DNA of 64,000 nt from Pusillimonas sp. T2 (GCF_002236805.1 NZ_NIQA01000003.1:310001-374000); one strand, 5' to 3'; counted from the stretch's first letter, positions 41,767-54,156 are shown. A program made the numbers and translations. Notes: generated by a model from the sequence alone, not told the origin.

Positions 41767-44700
41767 TTATTCGCCCGCTGCGCTTTTTATATTGCCGTTA
41801 CCGGCGCTTTGCTTGTCGGTAACTTCTTGCAGCCGGGGTTCGTCCCATTTGCCCGTTACCTGGTAATGCAGGGTCATTGCTCGCGATAACGGCGCCTTTA
41901 ATAGCCACTGCGTCAAAAACGCGCCTACCCCGACAATGGGGTTGATGGCAATGCCCGCCAATGCGGCGCCACTCATATCCAGGTTGGGCACAACCATAGC
42001 CTGCAAGTTCAGGGTTTCGTCGACCAAATTAACATCGCCCCCCAGGCTGATATTACCGACAGGCCCTTCGACGCGATAGTTGTTGGTCGTCATCACGCCA
42101 CGCTCGATGGCCAGCGTGCCCCCAAAAGAGTCGAATGGAAACCCCTCACGGAACATACCGTTGGGGTTCAGATCGAACGTCAACAGACGTTGGATAGACT
42201 GGAATGACAATAACTCCAGAATTCTTGCAGATCTTGAATTAACCGAACTGAACCGCCCTTTGCGCAAGTCGAGCTGCAACTGGCCACTGATGTCAGCGCG
42301 ACTGAAGCGCCAGGGCATATTGCCCCAGCGAATGTTCCCGCTCATCGACCCATTGCCACCCGAGACCGTATCGGGCATGCCCAGACGCTCAAGCAATCCA
42401 CCGAGGTCGGCAACTTTAAGCTCCGCATCCAGCGACAAACCACGGTCTGGCCCCGACAATTTCCAAAGCCCCGTTCCTTCGAGCTCGGCTGACTCATTCT
42501 TGATACTTAAACGATTCAGCTCCCACTGCTTCGTCTGCGGCGTATTCAGGCCCGAGACCATCAGCTGACCCAACGGTTTGCCATACAAGGTGAAGTTGCG
42601 GACCTCCAGCGCAAGCTCCGGGATATCGAAATGCTCCAGGCCGGTTTCATCAGGCGCCTGATCGGCCTTAGATGCCTCACCGTCTTGCCCGGCACGTCCC
42701 AGGGCTAGGCGCTCGAATTTGCCGTCTACCGCTTCACGTTGGTCCCCATTGGCCTCTTTCCAGAACAAGGTCCCGGCTGTTTCAGTTGCGCTGACATCAA
42801 TACGCCACTGCGCCATGGGTTGATACGCGGCGGTTAACGTCGCCTTTTCAAGCTCAAGCCCATACACTTTAAGCTGCCCCGCCTGCACTCGAAGTTGGCG
42901 TAACGAAGGCAATAAAGGCAGTTTGCGCGAGCCCGTTGTCTTTACAGACGCGCGCCCCGATAGACTGCGATCGAACTCGTCCACGATATCCATCCAGATA
43001 TCGGCATCAATTTCGGGATAACGGGCATCTACTGCAAGGCCGCGGGCGGGCAACACCGGTGTCTGCCCAACGCCAATGGCCACCGCATCGAAATAAGCCT
43101 GGGCGTCGCGAGCGACACGCCGCAACAGGCGCAAGCGGATGTCGTTGGGCAAACTAACGTCAAGACGCGCCGAACCGCCGTCCAAAGGTACCCATTCGGC
43201 ACGCAACGTACGCTGCTGCTGCGCATCTTTACCCACCGGTTCTGGGAAATCGGCCGACAACCCCTGCAATGTCGATTGGACGGCCATGGCGTAACGACGG
43301 GTGGGTAAGCGTCGGACGGTGCCGGTGTAATCTATAGCGCCAGACAACCGCTTCATGCCTTCGAGATCTACAAACTCAGCCAGCGCATTGGCTGCAATGC
43401 GCCCCTCAAGAGCCAAACCCTTGCGCCCTCCCCCTATGCCGCCTCGCGCCGCCAACGGCCCACCCAAAAAAGTAGCTTTTAGGTTATCGGTGTCCAGCCC
43501 CGTGTCAGAGAAGTTCAGATGCCCGCTCACTTGCTGCAATGCGGGGACGTCCGGATCAAGCACGACCTGACCGCCATCAAATAAAATTTGCCCCTGGACT
43601 TTGGTGTCGTCGGTATTCAACAAGGGGACGCGCAACTTCAAGGGTACCTGCCACTGCCCGTCGGCCTGGGCCAGGTCTAGGGCGTTATCAAGCAAGCCAC
43701 CAAGCGGAGAGTGATGTGCCAATGCCAGATAGGACGATGCTGGTGCCACCGATGCCCCCTGCACCGTCAGTACCGCATCGAACTCGATATTTGGAATGCG
43801 CGCCTTCACCTCTGTCAAAGCAATCGCAACATTTTCGGCAGGGCTGACTTGGGCAGATTCAGCAAACAAACGGAGGTCGACCCGATCGAGCATCACCAAG
43901 CCTTTCACGTCCGTCAGTCGAGGCCAACCGGGCCCGTTTGCATCAGCCGGCGCATAATCAATATCGGTATCTTCAAAACGACCGGCAATCTGAAACTTGC
44001 CCTGATCGGGGGCTTCGCCGAACGGAAAATAATCGAGCGGGCCGGCCAACACGATATCGGCCGATAGCAACTGCCCGGAAATCAACCCATAGCCCAACCA
44101 TTCGCGCGCGTCAGGGTCGACCGATTTTGGCAAATGCGCGCCAATTTGATTCAGACTGGCCCGATTGAACCGCCCTTTAAAGTCTGCGACACCCGCCGTA
44201 CCCGCATCACCCTGCTGCCATTGCCCCTGAAGCACCAAATCCATGGCGTCGCTAACCACATGAGCCTGCCGTACCGGCACCACAAAACGTTGCCCGGCGT
44301 CTAACTGAAATGCCCCGTCAAGAGCAATACGCTCAAAAGACAACGCGCTCTCGAAGACGTCGGGCATCGACAATTGCAGCTGTTCGGCCCGAAGCCGCCA
44401 CTGCACTTCATCGCCTTCCACAGCAGGCGTAGGCCGGCTTTGCTCGACACCCAGCGCTTCAAAAATGGCTTTGATGGCAGACCATGGCCCGCCCGCATAC
44501 ACCTGCACATTTCCAGCCTGAATATAGTGGGACTCAAGCTCATCAAGCTGCCATCGGCCTTCGTTGATATGCACATCGGCCGTGATGACGGGCGACTGCC
44601 CCGGCAGCACATCAATCCACCATTGGCCCGAAACCTCGCCTTGGGTTAGATGCTGCGGAATATCGATCCAGGGCGCCCACGCCTGTGGCTGCAACTGAGT

Positions 44701-45420
44701 CATGCGTGTGTGAAGACGCCCGGACCAGGCATCCGGATCCGTGAGTTCTAGGGTTTGATCTTTATACTGAATTTCAGCCGACAAGCTGAGCGCCCCTGCC
44801 AGCGCCGCCGGTGCATTAAGCGTCAACGATGCCTGATACCCCTGGCCCGCCTTCATGAACTGCAAGGTCACATCGTCAAGCGTCAAGGGCCGGCCATCGC
44901 GCATTTCGTCGCGCCAGCGCAGTGTTGCGTGATCAAGGGCAATGTAGCGTTGCGCCAACAACCATTGGGCAAACGGATGCGGCGTGTCAGATGTACTACC
45001 ATCATCGGCTTCAAGGGGTTGACCCATAAGCCATATACGGCCATCGGGCCCACGACGGATGTCGAGCGTCAGTCCAGTGGCTTCGAGACCCAGCAGCCTG
45101 ATCTGCCCGCCCAGCAAACCCAGCCAATGCAATTGCGCGTTAACCTGGGGCAAAGAAAACACCTGCCGCCCCTGGGCGTTGTTCACGGCCAGTTGCTCGA
45201 CCTGCAGGGATGGATTAAGCCCCGACCACGACGCCGACACCTTGCCTAGCGTGACAGGACTGCCCAGGGCGCCCGACAACTGCTGTTCGATGTAAGGACG
45301 CCAGTTGTCGATATTAGGCAGAACCCAGTAACGTACCCCTAGCACCAGGGCGGCCAGCACAAAGTAAAGCACCAGCGCCGTGCGGCCCAGCCAACGGATA
45401 TAGGGGTAGATCTGACGCAC
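41767..45420 (-). CDS. yhdP: YhdP/AsmA-like envelope lipid-transport protein
   Basis: This 1217-residue protein has one N-terminal membrane helix (about 10-32) and a long periplasmic region of repeated beta-strand units, ending in the AsmA-like/DUF3971 part with [19 protein letters not shown] and [21 protein letters not shown]. The length and domains match YhdP (TIGR02099), which with TamB and YdbH forms bridges carrying phospholipids from the inner to the outer membrane. It is divergent from glnE, with 104 bases between starts. Confidence 0.92.
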   Translation of the reverse strand: MRQIYPYIRWLGRTALVLYFVLAALVLGVRYWVLPNIDNWRPYIEQQLSGALGSPVTLGKVSASWSGLNPSLQVEQLAVNNAQGRQVFSLPQVNAQLHWLGLLGGQIRLLGLEATGLTLDIRRGPDGRIWLMGQPLEADDGSTSDTPHPFAQWLLAQRYIALDHATLRWRDEMRDGRPLTLDDVTLQFMKAGQGYQASLTLNAPAALAGALSLSAEIQYKDQTLELTDPDAWSGRLHTRMTQLQPQAWAPWIDIPQHLTQGEVSGQWWIDVLPGQSPVITADVHINEGRWQLDELESHYIQAGNVQVYAGGPWSAIKAIFEALGVEQSRPTPAVEGDEVQWRLRAEQLQLSMPDVFESALSFERIALDGAFQLDAGQRFVVPVRQAHVVSDAMDLVLQGQWQQGDAGTAGVADFKGRFNRASLNQIGAHLPKSVDPDAREWLGYGLISGQLLSADIVLAGPLDYFPFGEAPDQGKFQIAGRFEDTDIDYAPADANGPGWPRLTDVKGLVMLDRVDLRLFAESAQVSPAENVAIALTEVKARIPNIEFDAVLTVQGASVAPASSYLALAHHSPLGGLLDNALDLAQADGQWQVPLKLRVPLLNTDDTKVQGQILFDGGQVVLDPDVPALQQVSGHLNFSDTGLDTDNLKATFLGGPLAARGGIGGGRKGLALEGRIAANALAEFVDLEGMKRLSGAIDYTGTVRRLPTRRYAMAVQSTLQGLSADFPEPVGKDAQQQRTLRAEWVPLDGGSARLDVSLPNDIRLRLLRRVARDAQAYFDAVAIGVGQTPVLPARGLAVDARYPEIDADIWMDIVDEFDRSLSGRASVKTTGSRKLPLLPSLRQLRVQAGQLKVYGLELEKATLTAAYQPMAQWRIDVSATETAGTLFWKEANGDQREAVDGKFERLALGRAGQDGEASKADQAPDETGLEHFDIPELALEVRNFTLYGKPLGQLMVSGLNTPQTKQWELNRLSIKNESAELEGTGLWKLSGPDRGLSLDAELKVADLGGLLERLGMPDTVSGGNGSMSGNIRWGNMPWRFSRADISGQLQLDLRKGRFSSVNSRSARILELLSFQSIQRLLTFDLNPNGMFREGFPFDSFGGTLAIERGVMTTNNYRVEGPVGNISLGGDVNLVDETLNLQAMVVPNLDMSGAALAGIAINPIVGVGAFLTQWLLKAPLSRAMTLHYQVTGKWDEPRLQEVTDKQSAGNGNIKSAAGE

Positions 45421-45524
45421 GTGGGAGTATGTTTACCGGAACAGGGGGTTTTGTTGTATCTTTTGGAGTCTTATACCCGAATTATGCCTTAGCGTCTTCA
45501 ATTACCCCATACCTGGCTGCAATC

Positions 45525-48314
45525 ATGTCCCGTATTTCACTTGCACCGGCATTGCGCTGGTCGGGCGCTTTGCGCCGCAAAACCAGCGCCCACCCCGGCT
45601 TCGAATCATGGCTTGAACAGGCCAGCGGCCAATCTGTATCCGCGTCACTTATCGACAGCTGGTTTACCGAGCTGGCAGGGCACGAACTGACGGCCCCTGC
45701 CCCAACGCTCGACGTGCTGCGCAAAGCACTGCGCCAGACACGCGAACGGGTGTTCTATACCCTGCTGGTGCGCGACCTCGCCGGCCTGGCCCCACTCGAA
45801 GAGGTAGTCGGCGCCATGAGCCACTTTGCCGACCTGGCCATTGCTCAGGCCTACCGGGCAGTGGCGGCAGACCTGGCAGGGGTACATGGCATCCCCCTTG
45901 ATCCCGCCACAGGCAACCCTCAAGAAATGCTGATCATCGGCATGGGCAAACTAGGCGGACGCGAACTGAATGTCTCGTCAGACATCGACCTGATCATGCT
46001 GTACGGCGAAGAGGGCGAAACCGACGGGCGCCGCCGCATCAGTCACCACGAGTTTTACGGGCGCCTCACGCAGCGCATGATGCCGGTTTTGTCAGAACCC
46101 GACGCCAATGGGCAAGTTTTCCGCACCGATTTGCGCCTGCGCCCCGATGGCGACTCAGGGCCTCTGGCCTGGAGCCTGGACGCCCTTGAAAATTACCTGA
46201 TTACGCAGGGTCGCGAGTGGGAACGCTATGCGTGGCTGAAAGGTCGAGTGATTCCTGCCCAGGCATTTGCCGGCAGCAATATGCGCCAGCAAGAGGCCCA
46301 GCTCGAGGCCCTTCGCAAACCTTTCGTCTACCGCAAGTACTTCGACTTTGACGCATTGTCGTCGCTTCGGGCCCTGCGCGAACGTATTCGCGAAGACTGG
46401 AATCGGCGAGCCAGCCAGCGCAACGGCATCGACGCCACACACAATATCAAGCTCGGCGACGGCGGCATTCGCGAAATCGAATTTGTGGTGCAACTGAATC
46501 AGCTGATTCGTGGGGGACGTATCCCATCGCTGCAAAAGCGGGGACTGTTAAAAGCACTACAGCAACAAGTCATTACCGGAGTTATCGACGAAACGCTGGC
46601 CAAACGGCTTGAGTCGGCTTACGTATTTTTGCGCCGCACAGAACATTTGTTGCAGTATCGCGAAGACGAACAAACGCATTTACTGCCTCACAACCCGCAG
46701 CTTCGCGAAGACTTGGCCACCGCCATGGGGATGACGGTCGGCGAATTTGAAGAAACCCTGGCCGCCCACCGTGCCTTCGTCAATGGTACTTTCCGCAACG
46801 CCTTCCGGCTTGCTGGTATGGGGGACGACGGCGAAACTACGGCCAAAGCGCCCGAGCCCGAGCCTGGCACCGCTACCGCAGCCGACGATGCCATGGCCCG
46901 ACATATCGAAACTCATTTCGGCAGCCCGAACGAAACACTGCTTCAGCGTATCGACAGCCTGCGCCAAAGTCACCGAGTGCGCAGCCTGCCCACCACCAGC
47001 CGCCGACGTCTCAAGGCCCTGTTGCCAGCCATTATCGAAACAGCCGCCAAGACCGCCAACCCCGAACAAACGGCGCTGCGCCTGCTCGAACTGATCGAAC
47101 AAATCGTGCAGCGCAGCCCGTACCTGGCGCTGCTGGCCGAATACCCCGAGATTCTGGCCCGCGTCGCCCGGATTGTGGGTGCCAGCCCGTGGGCGGCGCA
47201 ATACTTGCGTCAGTATCCGCTTCTGCTCGACAGCCTGATCGAGTGGCACTCCCTCATGGCGCCACCCGACTTCGTCGAACTCGCGCAGCATATGCGTAGC
47301 GAACTCGATGCCTGCATGCTGCCGACCGGGCAGCCCGACGTCGAACAGCAAATGAACCTGATGCGCGACATCCAGCGTCAGGTCAGTTTTCAGTTACTAG
47401 CGCAAGATCTGGGCGGCGTACTCAGCGTCGAACAACTGGCCGACCAGCTCTCGGCGCTAGCCGATATGCTGCTGGCGGAAACCATTCAACGCGTCTGGCC
47501 GCTGGTTCAACCCAAGGGTCAGACCGTCTCCCCCCTGCCGGCGCCCCGGTTTGCCGTCATTGCCTATGGCCGGCTAGGGGGTAAAGAAATCGGTTACGCG
47601 TCTGACCTCGACCTGGTCTTTGTATACGACGACGATCGCGACGATGCTGGTGAAATATACGCCAAACTGGGCCGCCGCATGGCCTCGTGGCTATCTACCA
47701 TGACCTCATCGGGCCGTTTGTACGAAATCGACCTGCGCCTGCGCCCCGACGGCGACGCCGGCGTGCTGGCCGTGTCGCTTGATGCCTTTGAACAGTATCA
47801 GCTTGAACATGCCTGGCCTTGGGAACATCAGGCTATTACGCGCGCCCGTTTTGCCGCCGGAGACCCGACCGTAGGCGCACGATTCGAAGAAATCAGGCAG
47901 CGTGTTTTGCTCTTGCCGCGCGACCCCAACAAACTGCGTGACGAGGTCAAGGTGATGCGCGAAAAAATCGCGGCCGGCCACCCCAACCCCACCGAGCTGT
48001 TCGACCTCAAACACGATCGTGGTGGCATGGTTGATATCGAATTCATTACGCAATACCTGGTGCTCTCAACATCGACCGCCCACCCCGAGCTGCTCGACAA
48101 CCTGGGCAATATTGCCCTGTTAGGTCTGGCCGCACGCGCCGGCCTGATACCGCAACAACTGTCAGCCCAAGTTGCCGATGCCTATCGGGTGTTTCGAAAG
48201 GCGCAGCACGAAATGCGACTGCAGGGTAACGATATTGCGCGAATTCCTGCTGATCAGTTCCTGCCTGAACGCGAGGCCGTATGCGCGCTCTGGAAGGCGG
48301 TCATTGGTGATTGA
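45525..48314 (+). CDS. glnE: Glutamine synthetase adenylyltransferase/removase
   Basis: Started at [10 protein letters not shown] (ATG at 45525) to give 929 residues; the upstream extension is unlike the family. The N-terminal removase domain has [21 protein letters not shown], and the C-terminal transferase domain has [23 protein letters not shown], the two nucleotidyltransferase sites of GlnE, each followed by its helical PII-binding domain. It adds or removes AMP on glutamine synthetase in response to PII. The product fits the nitrogen-assimilation role of gdhA 4 kb away. Confidence 0.93.
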   Translation: MSRISLAPALRWSGALRRKTSAHPGFESWLEQASGQSVSASLIDSWFTELAGHELTAPAPTLDVLRKALRQTRERVFYTLLVRDLAGLAPLEEVVGAMSHFADLAIAQAYRAVAADLAGVHGIPLDPATGNPQEMLIIGMGKLGGRELNVSSDIDLIMLYGEEGETDGRRRISHHEFYGRLTQRMMPVLSEPDANGQVFRTDLRLRPDGDSGPLAWSLDALENYLITQGREWERYAWLKGRVIPAQAFAGSNMRQQEAQLEALRKPFVYRKYFDFDALSSLRALRERIREDWNRRASQRNGIDATHNIKLGDGGIREIEFVVQLNQLIRGGRIPSLQKRGLLKALQQQVITGVIDETLAKRLESAYVFLRRTEHLLQYREDEQTHLLPHNPQLREDLATAMGMTVGEFEETLAAHRAFVNGTFRNAFRLAGMGDDGETTAKAPEPEPGTATAADDAMARHIETHFGSPNETLLQRIDSLRQSHRVRSLPTTSRRRLKALLPAIIETAAKTANPEQTALRLLELIEQIVQRSPYLALLAEYPEILARVARIVGASPWAAQYLRQYPLLLDSLIEWHSLMAPPDFVELAQHMRSELDACMLPTGQPDVEQQMNLMRDIQRQVSFQLLAQDLGGVLSVEQLADQLSALADMLLAETIQRVWPLVQPKGQTVSPLPAPRFAVIAYGRLGGKEIGYASDLDLVFVYDDDRDDAGEIYAKLGRRMASWLSTMTSSGRLYEIDLRLRPDGDAGVLAVSLDAFEQYQLEHAWPWEHQAITRARFAAGDPTVGARFEEIRQRVLLLPRDPNKLRDEVKVMREKIAAGHPNPTELFDLKHDRGGMVDIEFITQYLVLSTSTAHPELLDNLGNIALLGLAARAGLIPQQLSAQVADAYRVFRKAQHEMRLQGNDIARIPADQFLPEREAVCALWKAVIGD

Positions 48315-48390
48315 ACCCAAGCCCCAGGGTAAAACACGCCCGTCGGCGCTGGCCCTTTTGAATTTCCGGCAGCCCGCTTAAAATAACGGT

Positions 48391-49050
48391 ATGACTGACA
48401 TTAAACGCCCCATCCTCGATCTGCCCGAATCACGCAAGAAAGTCTTGCTGCATTCTTGTTGCGCCCCCTGTTCCGGCGAAGTCATGGAAGCCATGACAGC
48501 GTCAGGGATTGATTACGCCATTTACTTTTACAACCCCAACATCCACCCTGACCGCGAATACGACATTCGCAAAAACGAAAACATCCGTTTTGCACAAGAG
48601 CACGGTATAGAATTCATCGATGCCGATTACGACCGCGACAACTGGTTTGAACGCGTCAAAGGCCTGGAAAACGAACCCGAACGCGGCGAACGCTGTACGC
48701 AGTGTTTCGATATGCGCTTCGAGCGCACCGCCCTGTATGCCTACGAAAACGGTTACGACACCATCACCAGTTCGTTGGGCATTTCTCGCTGGAAAGACAT
48801 GAACCAGATCAACGGGTGCGGCGAACGCGCAGCAGCGCGCTACCCCGGCATGTTGTACTGGACATACAACTGGCGTAAAGGCGGCGGGTCGGCCCGCATG
48901 ATCGAAATCAGCAAACGCGAAAACTTCTACCAACAAGAATACTGCGGCTGCATCTATTCGCTGCGCGACACTAATCGCCACCGCAGGGCCCAGGGCCGCG
49001 ATCCCGTGCAAATCGGCGTCAAGTTCTACGGTCGCGAAGAAATCCTCTAG
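48391..49050 (+). CDS. queH: Epoxyqueuosine reductase QueH
   Basis: This 219-residue protein matches QueH (DUF208): [12 protein letters not shown] near the N-terminus, [24 protein letters not shown] and the final [18 protein letters not shown]. The paired cysteines bind a 4Fe-4S cluster and metal. QueH performs the last step of queuosine synthesis, removing the epoxide oxygen in place of the unrelated QueG. queF lies 11 kb downstream in the same window. Confidence 0.92.
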   Translation: MTDIKRPILDLPESRKKVLLHSCCAPCSGEVMEAMTASGIDYAIYFYNPNIHPDREYDIRKNENIRFAQEHGIEFIDADYDRDNWFERVKGLENEPERGERCTQCFDMRFERTALYAYENGYDTITSSLGISRWKDMNQINGCGERAAARYPGMLYWTYNWRKGGGSARMIEISKRENFYQQEYCGCIYSLRDTNRHRRAQGRDPVQIGVKFYGREEIL

Positions 49051-49149
49051 GCCAAATCGCTATCGACCTCAGCCGAGGTCTGTATCGCACTCGAACGCTG
49101 CCGGGTCGGGCCGCTCAAACGCCCTCATTCAGCCGGTCATATTTATGCC

Positions 49150-49185
49150 AAAAACATCGGGCGCCCTGGGGCGCCCGATGTTTTT
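49150..49185. terminator. Strong bidirectional terminator between queH and clpB
   Basis: A perfect 16-bp stem AAAAACATCGGGCGCC / GGCGCCCGATGTTTTT with loop CTGG (49150-49185) has A and T runs at both ends, fitting the convergent genes on either side. Confidence 0.95.
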
Positions 49186-49199
49186 GGGTAAAGCCGGTG

Positions 49200-51800
49200 T
49201 TACTGCAACGTACGTTCGAACACAAACTTGTCATCCTGCCAATCGACCGGAATCACGTCTTTGGGTCCGAACTTGCCTTCCAGCAACAAACGTGCCACCG
49301 GGTTTTCAATGTGCTGCTGAATCGCCCGTTTCAACGGCCGGGCACCAAACACGGGATCAAAGCCTGTTCGAGCCAACTGCGCCAACGCCGCATCCGACAC
49401 CTCCAGACGCATCTCTTGCTGAGCCAAACGCTGCTGCAAGCGCTGAATCTGGATCTTGGCAATAGACTCGATGTGTTTGGCATCAAGGCCATGGAACACC
49501 ACAACTTCATCGATACGATTCAGAAACTCGGGACGAAACGACGTTTTGAGCTCCTCCCAGACGACCTCTTTAATGACCTCATAGGGCTGCCCGGCCATAC
49601 TCTGGATATGTTGCGATCCTAGGTTCGACGTCATCACGACAACCGTATTACGGAAATCGACTGTACGCCCCTGACCATCGGTAAGACGACCGTCATCGAG
49701 CACCTGCAACAACACGTTAAAGACATCCGGGTGGGCCTTTTCTACCTCATCCAGCAATATCACACTGTAGGGTTTGCGACGCACCGCTTCCGTCAGATAG
49801 CCTCCCTCTTCGTAACCGACATAGCCCGGAGGCGCACCGATAAGGCGAGCCACCGAATGCTTCTCCATGAACTCGCTCATGTCGATACGAATCAGATGCT
49901 CTTCAGAGTCGAACAAAAAGTCGGCCAATGCTTTGGTGAGCTCGGTTTTACCCACCCCCGTCGGCCCCAGAAACAGGAACGAACCGTAAGGACGCGACGG
50001 ATCGGACAAACCCGCACGCGAACGGCGAATAGCGTCGGCCACCAGACTGACTGCTTCGTCTTGCCCAACCACACGGCGGTGCAGATGGTCTTCCATACCC
50101 AGCAACTTGGCGCGCTCGCCCTGCATCATTTTAGACACGGGTATGCCGGTGGCGCGTGCCACCACTTCAGCGATTTCTTCGGCGCCCACCTGGGTGCGCA
50201 GTAAGCGTGGCTTGTCTGTTTCGGCGGTCTTATCGCCGTCGCCGCTAGCCTCGGCCGCCTTCAGCCGTGCTTCCAGCTCGGGCAATTTGCCGTACTGCAG
50301 CTCGGCCAGCTTGTCGAACTGACCCTTGCGTTGCAACTCGGCCATCTCGGCGCGCGTACGCTCGATTTCCTCTTTCACCGACTGTGATCCCTGAACGGCC
50401 GCCTTTTCGGCCTTCCAGATTTCTTCGTAATCGTTGTACTCGCGTTGCAGCTTTTCAAGCTCGTCTTCAATCGCTTTCAGGCGGCGCAACGAACCCTCGT
50501 CGGTCTCTTTCTTGACAGCCTCACGCTCGATTTTGAGCTGAATAATGCGACGATCCAGCTTGTCCATGACCTCTGGCTTGGAGTCGATCTCCATACGGAT
50601 GCGCGCCGCCGCCTCGTCGATCAGGTCGATGGCCTTGTCCGGCAGGAAACGGTCGGTAATGTACCGGTGGGAAAGTTCGGCCGCCGCCACAATAGCCGGG
50701 TCGGTAATGGCAACACCGTGGTGCAGCTCGTAGCGCTCTTGCAAACCGCGCAAAATGGCAATGGTCGACTCGACGTCGGGCTCGTTAACCAACACCTTCT
50801 GGAATCGACGCTCCAGCGCGGCATCTTTTTCAATGTATTTGCGATATTCGTCGAGGGTGGTCGCCCCAATACAGTGCAACTCGCCGCGCGACAAGGCCGG
50901 CTTGAGCATATTGCCCGCATCCATGGCACCCTCGGCCTTGCCGGCACCCACCATGGTGTGGATCTCGTCGATAAAGACAATAATGCCGCCTTGGTCTTGC
51001 GATAGCTCTTTGAGCACTGCTTTCAGACGCTCTTCGAACTCACCCCGGTACTTGGCGCCGGCCAGCAAGGCCGCCAAATCAAGAGAAAGCACCCGCTTAC
51101 CCTTCAGGGTTTCGGGCACTTCATTGTTAATAATGCGCTGGGCCAGGCCTTCGACAATCGCCGTTTTACCCACGCCAGGTTCACCGATCAGGACCGGATT
51201 GTTTTTGGTGCGACGCTGCAGAATCTGGATGGCACGGCGGATTTCGTCGTCGCGGCCAATCACCGGGTCGAGCTTGCCTTCGCGCGCGCGTTCCGTCAGG
51301 TCGGTCGTGTATTTTTTCAGGGCTTCGCGATTAGACTCGCCTTCAGCGTCGGATACCGTTGCGCCACCCCTTACGGCCTCAACTGCGGCCTCGAGCGGCT
51401 TGCGTTGAAGGCCAGCCTCGCGCAGCAAACGCCCAGCTTCACCTTTGTCATCGACCAGCGCCAATAAAAAGAGCTCGCTGGCAATATAAGTGTCGCCGCG
51501 ATTAGACGCCTCTTTGTCGGTACGCGCCAAAGCGGCCTGAAGTTCGCGGCCAACCTGCACATTGCCGCCGGCCCCTTTGACCTGAGGCAGTGCCTTTATG
51601 GCCGTATTCAGGCTAGAAGTCAGGCGACTGGTGGCCACACCGGCTCGCGCCAGCAAACTGCCAGTGCCGCTATCGGTATCGGCCAGCAAAGCCGCAAGCA
51701 CATGCACCGGCTCGATATACTGGTTGTCATTTTGCACAGCCAAGCTTTGCGCGTCGGCAATCGCTTGCTGAAATTTCGTGGTCAATTTGTCGAATCGCAT
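49200..51800 (-). CDS. clpB: Disaggregase ClpB
   Basis: This 866-residue Hsp100 ATPase has an N-terminal Clp repeat domain, first AAA+ domain with GEPGVGKT, a long coiled-coil middle domain (about 400-530; typical of ClpB and absent from ClpA), and second AAA+ domain with GPTGVGKT. It dissolves protein aggregates together with DnaK. A sigma-32-type promoter lies just upstream (51847-51874). Confidence 0.97.
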   Translation of the reverse strand: MRFDKLTTKFQQAIADAQSLAVQNDNQYIEPVHVLAALLADTDSGTGSLLARAGVATSRLTSSLNTAIKALPQVKGAGGNVQVGRELQAALARTDKEASNRGDTYIASELFLLALVDDKGEAGRLLREAGLQRKPLEAAVEAVRGGATVSDAEGESNREALKKYTTDLTERAREGKLDPVIGRDDEIRRAIQILQRRTKNNPVLIGEPGVGKTAIVEGLAQRIINNEVPETLKGKRVLSLDLAALLAGAKYRGEFEERLKAVLKELSQDQGGIIVFIDEIHTMVGAGKAEGAMDAGNMLKPALSRGELHCIGATTLDEYRKYIEKDAALERRFQKVLVNEPDVESTIAILRGLQERYELHHGVAITDPAIVAAAELSHRYITDRFLPDKAIDLIDEAAARIRMEIDSKPEVMDKLDRRIIQLKIEREAVKKETDEGSLRRLKAIEDELEKLQREYNDYEEIWKAEKAAVQGSQSVKEEIERTRAEMAELQRKGQFDKLAELQYGKLPELEARLKAAEASGDGDKTAETDKPRLLRTQVGAEEIAEVVARATGIPVSKMMQGERAKLLGMEDHLHRRVVGQDEAVSLVADAIRRSRAGLSDPSRPYGSFLFLGPTGVGKTELTKALADFLFDSEEHLIRIDMSEFMEKHSVARLIGAPPGYVGYEEGGYLTEAVRRKPYSVILLDEVEKAHPDVFNVLLQVLDDGRLTDGQGRTVDFRNTVVVMTSNLGSQHIQSMAGQPYEVIKEVVWEELKTSFRPEFLNRIDEVVVFHGLDAKHIESIAKIQIQRLQQRLAQQEMRLEVSDAALAQLARTGFDPVFGARPLKRAIQQHIENPVARLLLEGKFGPKDVIPVDWQDDKFVFERTLQ

Positions 51801-51846
51801 AATCGTCTTTCACTGTAGGGTAAGAGCATCTGCTCGAATGATGATT

Positions 51847-51874
51847 AAATAAGGCCTGCCAAAGAAATTTCAAG
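51847..51874 (-). promoter_or_regulatory. Sigma-32 (heat-shock) promoter of clpB
   Basis: On the minus strand CTTGAAA (51874-51868) is followed after 13 bases by CCTTATTT (51854-51847). Compared with the consensus CTTGAAA-N(13-17)-CCCCATnT the -35 is perfect and the -10 partial. The site is 47-74 bases before the clpB start, and clpB is a classic RpoH target. Confidence 0.8.
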
Positions 51875-51881
51875 ATGTGAA

Positions 51882-52790
51882 ATGGATAAGTTCAAACAAC
51901 TGGAAAGTTTTGTCGCGGTAGCTGCGCTGGGTAGCCTGTCGGCGGCGGCCCGAGCCCAGGACATCGCCCCCACCATGATGAGCCGACGTCTGGACGCCCT
52001 GGAAGCCCGTTTGGGGGTCAAGCTTTTTGTACGATCGACACGCCGCCTGTCGTTGACCTCTGAAGGTGCGCTTTTTCTGGAAGAAGCCCAGCGCATTTTG
52101 CGCGACCTGGCCGAAGCCGAAGCCCAAGTGGCCCAAGGCGGGACGCGCCCCAGCGGCCCGCTGCGAATCAGCGCCCCGGCAGGGTTTGGACGGCGCCACA
52201 TCGCCCCCCTGCTGCCCGACTTTCTGCAACGCTACCCTGACATCAGCATTACGCTTGACCTGAGCGACCGACTGGTCGACCTGATCGACGAACGCTATGA
52301 CTGCGCCATTCGTATTGGCGACCTGGACAATTCGCAATATGTGGGCATACGGTTGGCCGACAACCGCAGGGTGATCGTCGCCTCGCCCGACTACCTTAAC
52401 CGTTTCGGCCGTCCCAACACGCCCGACGATCTGGTCAACCACAATTGCCTGTCGTTCGGCACCCAGGGCAACCAATCGCGCGGGTGGCTGCTGAAACAAG
52501 AAGGCCACGTCAAAGCATACCGGGTCAAGGGCACCATGAGCAGCAGCGATGGCTCGGTACTGCACGCATGGGCGCTGGCCGGATGCGGCCTGGCATGGCG
52601 ATCGTTGTGGGAAGTACGCCAGGACATCGATGAAGGCCGCCTGGTCACCGTGCTTGACGAATTCGCCGCTCCGCCCAACGGTATCTTTGCTCTTATGCCC
52701 GAACGCCGACATATCCCCCCCCGATTGCAGGTTTTTACCGACATGCTTAAAGTCACGTATGCGCAAACCAGCTACTGGGATTCACACTAA
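51882..52790 (+). CDS. LysR-type transcriptional regulator
   Basis: This 302-residue protein has the LysR N-terminal winged helix (MDKFKQLESFVAVAALGSL, then SRRLDALEARLGVKLFVRSTRRLSLT) and a periplasmic-binding-type effector domain. The RRLDALE/RSTRRLSLT pattern places it with the AaeR/DmlR-like subgroup whose targets are often divergent transport or detoxification genes; here the divergent neighbour is clpB, which is an unlikely target. The effector is unknown. Its start is eight bases beyond the -35 box of the clpB promoter. Confidence 0.9.
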   Translation: MDKFKQLESFVAVAALGSLSAAARAQDIAPTMMSRRLDALEARLGVKLFVRSTRRLSLTSEGALFLEEAQRILRDLAEAEAQVAQGGTRPSGPLRISAPAGFGRRHIAPLLPDFLQRYPDISITLDLSDRLVDLIDERYDCAIRIGDLDNSQYVGIRLADNRRVIVASPDYLNRFGRPNTPDDLVNHNCLSFGTQGNQSRGWLLKQEGHVKAYRVKGTMSSSDGSVLHAWALAGCGLAWRSLWEVRQDIDEGRLVTVLDEFAAPPNGIFALMPERRHIPPRLQVFTDMLKVTYAQTSYWDSH

Positions 52791-52856
52791 GCATTAATTT
52801 TTAAAGCATGTACAATGATCAGACAATCTGCCCATTAGCTTATGCCATAGAGCTAT

Positions 52857-53624
52857 GTGCATATGCCAGCCGCGCATAATCAGTCTGTTTCCTGTATGCA
52901 GAAAAAAATCCCGCTGACATCCGATTCCCATCGCTGTTCGACCTGCATGCTTAATAGCCTGTGCCTTCCGGTGGGGATGTCAACTGTCGATATTGCTCGT
53001 TTCGAAGAAGTCGTCCAAGAGCGCATACGTATCCCAAAAGGCGACACCCTGTTTGCAACAGGCGATCCAGCCCATGCCATTTACGGCATTCGGTTGGGCT
53101 CGATGAAAACCCAACTCGAAGACGCAACCGGCCATATCCAGGTCACCGGCTTTCTGTTGCCTGGCGAAATCGTCGGGCTCGACGGCTTCCTGGAAGGCAA
53201 GCAGCTTTCGCACGCCATTGCTCTTGAAGACACCGAAGTCTGTGTTGCCCGGGTCAATGAAATTGACCGCGTTATTGCACATGTGCCGGCGTTACAGCAC
53301 CAGTTGCGCAGGCTGACCAGCCAAGAAATCAAAAGGTCGCAGCAATTAGTCATGGCGTTGGGCGTGCTGCGCTCCGAACAGCGCCTGGCCGCGTTTTTGG
53401 TCAATATGTCGCAACGGCTTTCCATTTTGGGGTATTCGTCAACCGAATTCATTTTGCGCATGAGCCGCGAAGAAATCGGCAGTTACCTGGGCCTGACTTT
53501 GGAAACCGTCAGCCGGCTGTTTTCGCGGTTTGCCAAAGAAAACCTCATTCGTATTCATCAGCGCGAAGTCCAGTTGCTCGACTTGCCAGCCCTGCGTGAA
53601 CTTGCCGGCAGCGACTGCGGCTAA
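52857..53624 (+). CDS. fnr: FNR-type oxygen-sensing regulator
   Basis: This 255-residue CRP/FNR regulator (start uncertain; ATGs at 52857, 52863 and 52896) has the oxygen-sensing cysteines C-x2-C-x5-C at 27, 30 and 36 (CSTCMLNSLC) and the fourth Cys in EDTEVCVARV. It then has a cyclic-nucleotide-like barrel, dimer helix, and winged helix with the recognition helix EEIGSYLGLTLETVSRLF. The recognition residues E and SR match FNR specificity for TTGAT-N4-ATCAA. It is convergent with the cco operon and should activate it from the site at 60207-60220. Confidence 0.93.
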   Translation: MHMPAAHNQSVSCMQKKIPLTSDSHRCSTCMLNSLCLPVGMSTVDIARFEEVVQERIRIPKGDTLFATGDPAHAIYGIRLGSMKTQLEDATGHIQVTGFLLPGEIVGLDGFLEGKQLSHAIALEDTEVCVARVNEIDRVIAHVPALQHQLRRLTSQEIKRSQQLVMALGVLRSEQRLAAFLVNMSQRLSILGYSSTEFILRMSREEIGSYLGLTLETVSRLFSRFAKENLIRIHQREVQLLDLPALRELAGSDCG

Positions 53625-53637
53625 GCGAAGGCAGGCT

Positions 53638-53886
53638 TCACAAACCATCGTCTTTTAGTTTGGCCGGCCCCTCGGGGGGTGCCATGTACAGCGTCAGCGC
53701 ACTCGACAACGCCGTGACCACCCAAAAAATAAAAAAGCCTGCGGCATAAACAACCTCGCGGCTGAAATGCATTGAACCGAACACGGCGATGTCTAAAGGG
53801 TCGATCAGCGCAAATACTGCGGCACTGCCCGCCCCGGCCAGCAAAAAAGACGGCCATAAAATCCACATTAAAGAATAGCGGTTCAT
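53638..53886 (-). CDS. Small membrane protein at the end of the cco operon
   Basis: This 82-residue protein has two helices (about 7-28 and 45-66) and the reading SLMWILWPSFLLAGAGSAAVFALIDP. The start overlaps the stop of ccoH (ATGA), so it is translationally coupled to the cbb3 genes. No family name is known to me; similar short proteins end the cco clusters of related Burkholderiales as far as I recall. It is a good candidate for a cbb3-associated factor. Confidence 0.7.
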   Translation of the reverse strand: MNRYSLMWILWPSFLLAGAGSAAVFALIDPLDIAVFGSMHFSREVVYAAGFFIFWVVTALSSALTLYMAPPEGPAKLKDDGL

Positions 53887-54131
53887 GGCTTGCCCCTTAC
53901 GTCGTTTTGCGTGGCTGCCGGCGGTGTCTGCAAGGTGCGGTCTGGGCCTACCCGCTTGACGACCAAACCCTGCCGAACGCCCCCATCGGTAATAGCTTCG
54001 CCGCTAAAGTGTTTGACCGCCAGCGCAATAGTGATGGCACACCCCACCAACGCCAGAAACGGCCCGGCCATAATGATCCAGGGCCAGGGTTCTTTCCACC
54101 AGGGGTTTGTTGTCTTGTTTTGCTCAGTCAT
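53883..54131 (-). CDS. ccoH: CcoH (FixH-like) assembly protein
   Basis: The protein has 82 residues: one N-terminal membrane helix with the FixH-type start WWKEPWPWIIMAGPFLALVGCAIT and a short periplasmic tail. It is shorter than Alphaproteobacterial FixH (~160), as is common in Betaproteobacteria. FixH/CcoH is needed for stable assembly of cbb3 oxidase. It follows ccoG by 25 bases. Confidence 0.87.
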   Translation of the reverse strand: MTEQNKTTNPWWKEPWPWIIMAGPFLALVGCAITIALAVKHFSGEAITDGGVRQGLVVKRVGPDRTLQTPPAATQNDVRGKP

Positions 54132-54156
54132 GGCTCCACCTGATTATTGTTCGAGT

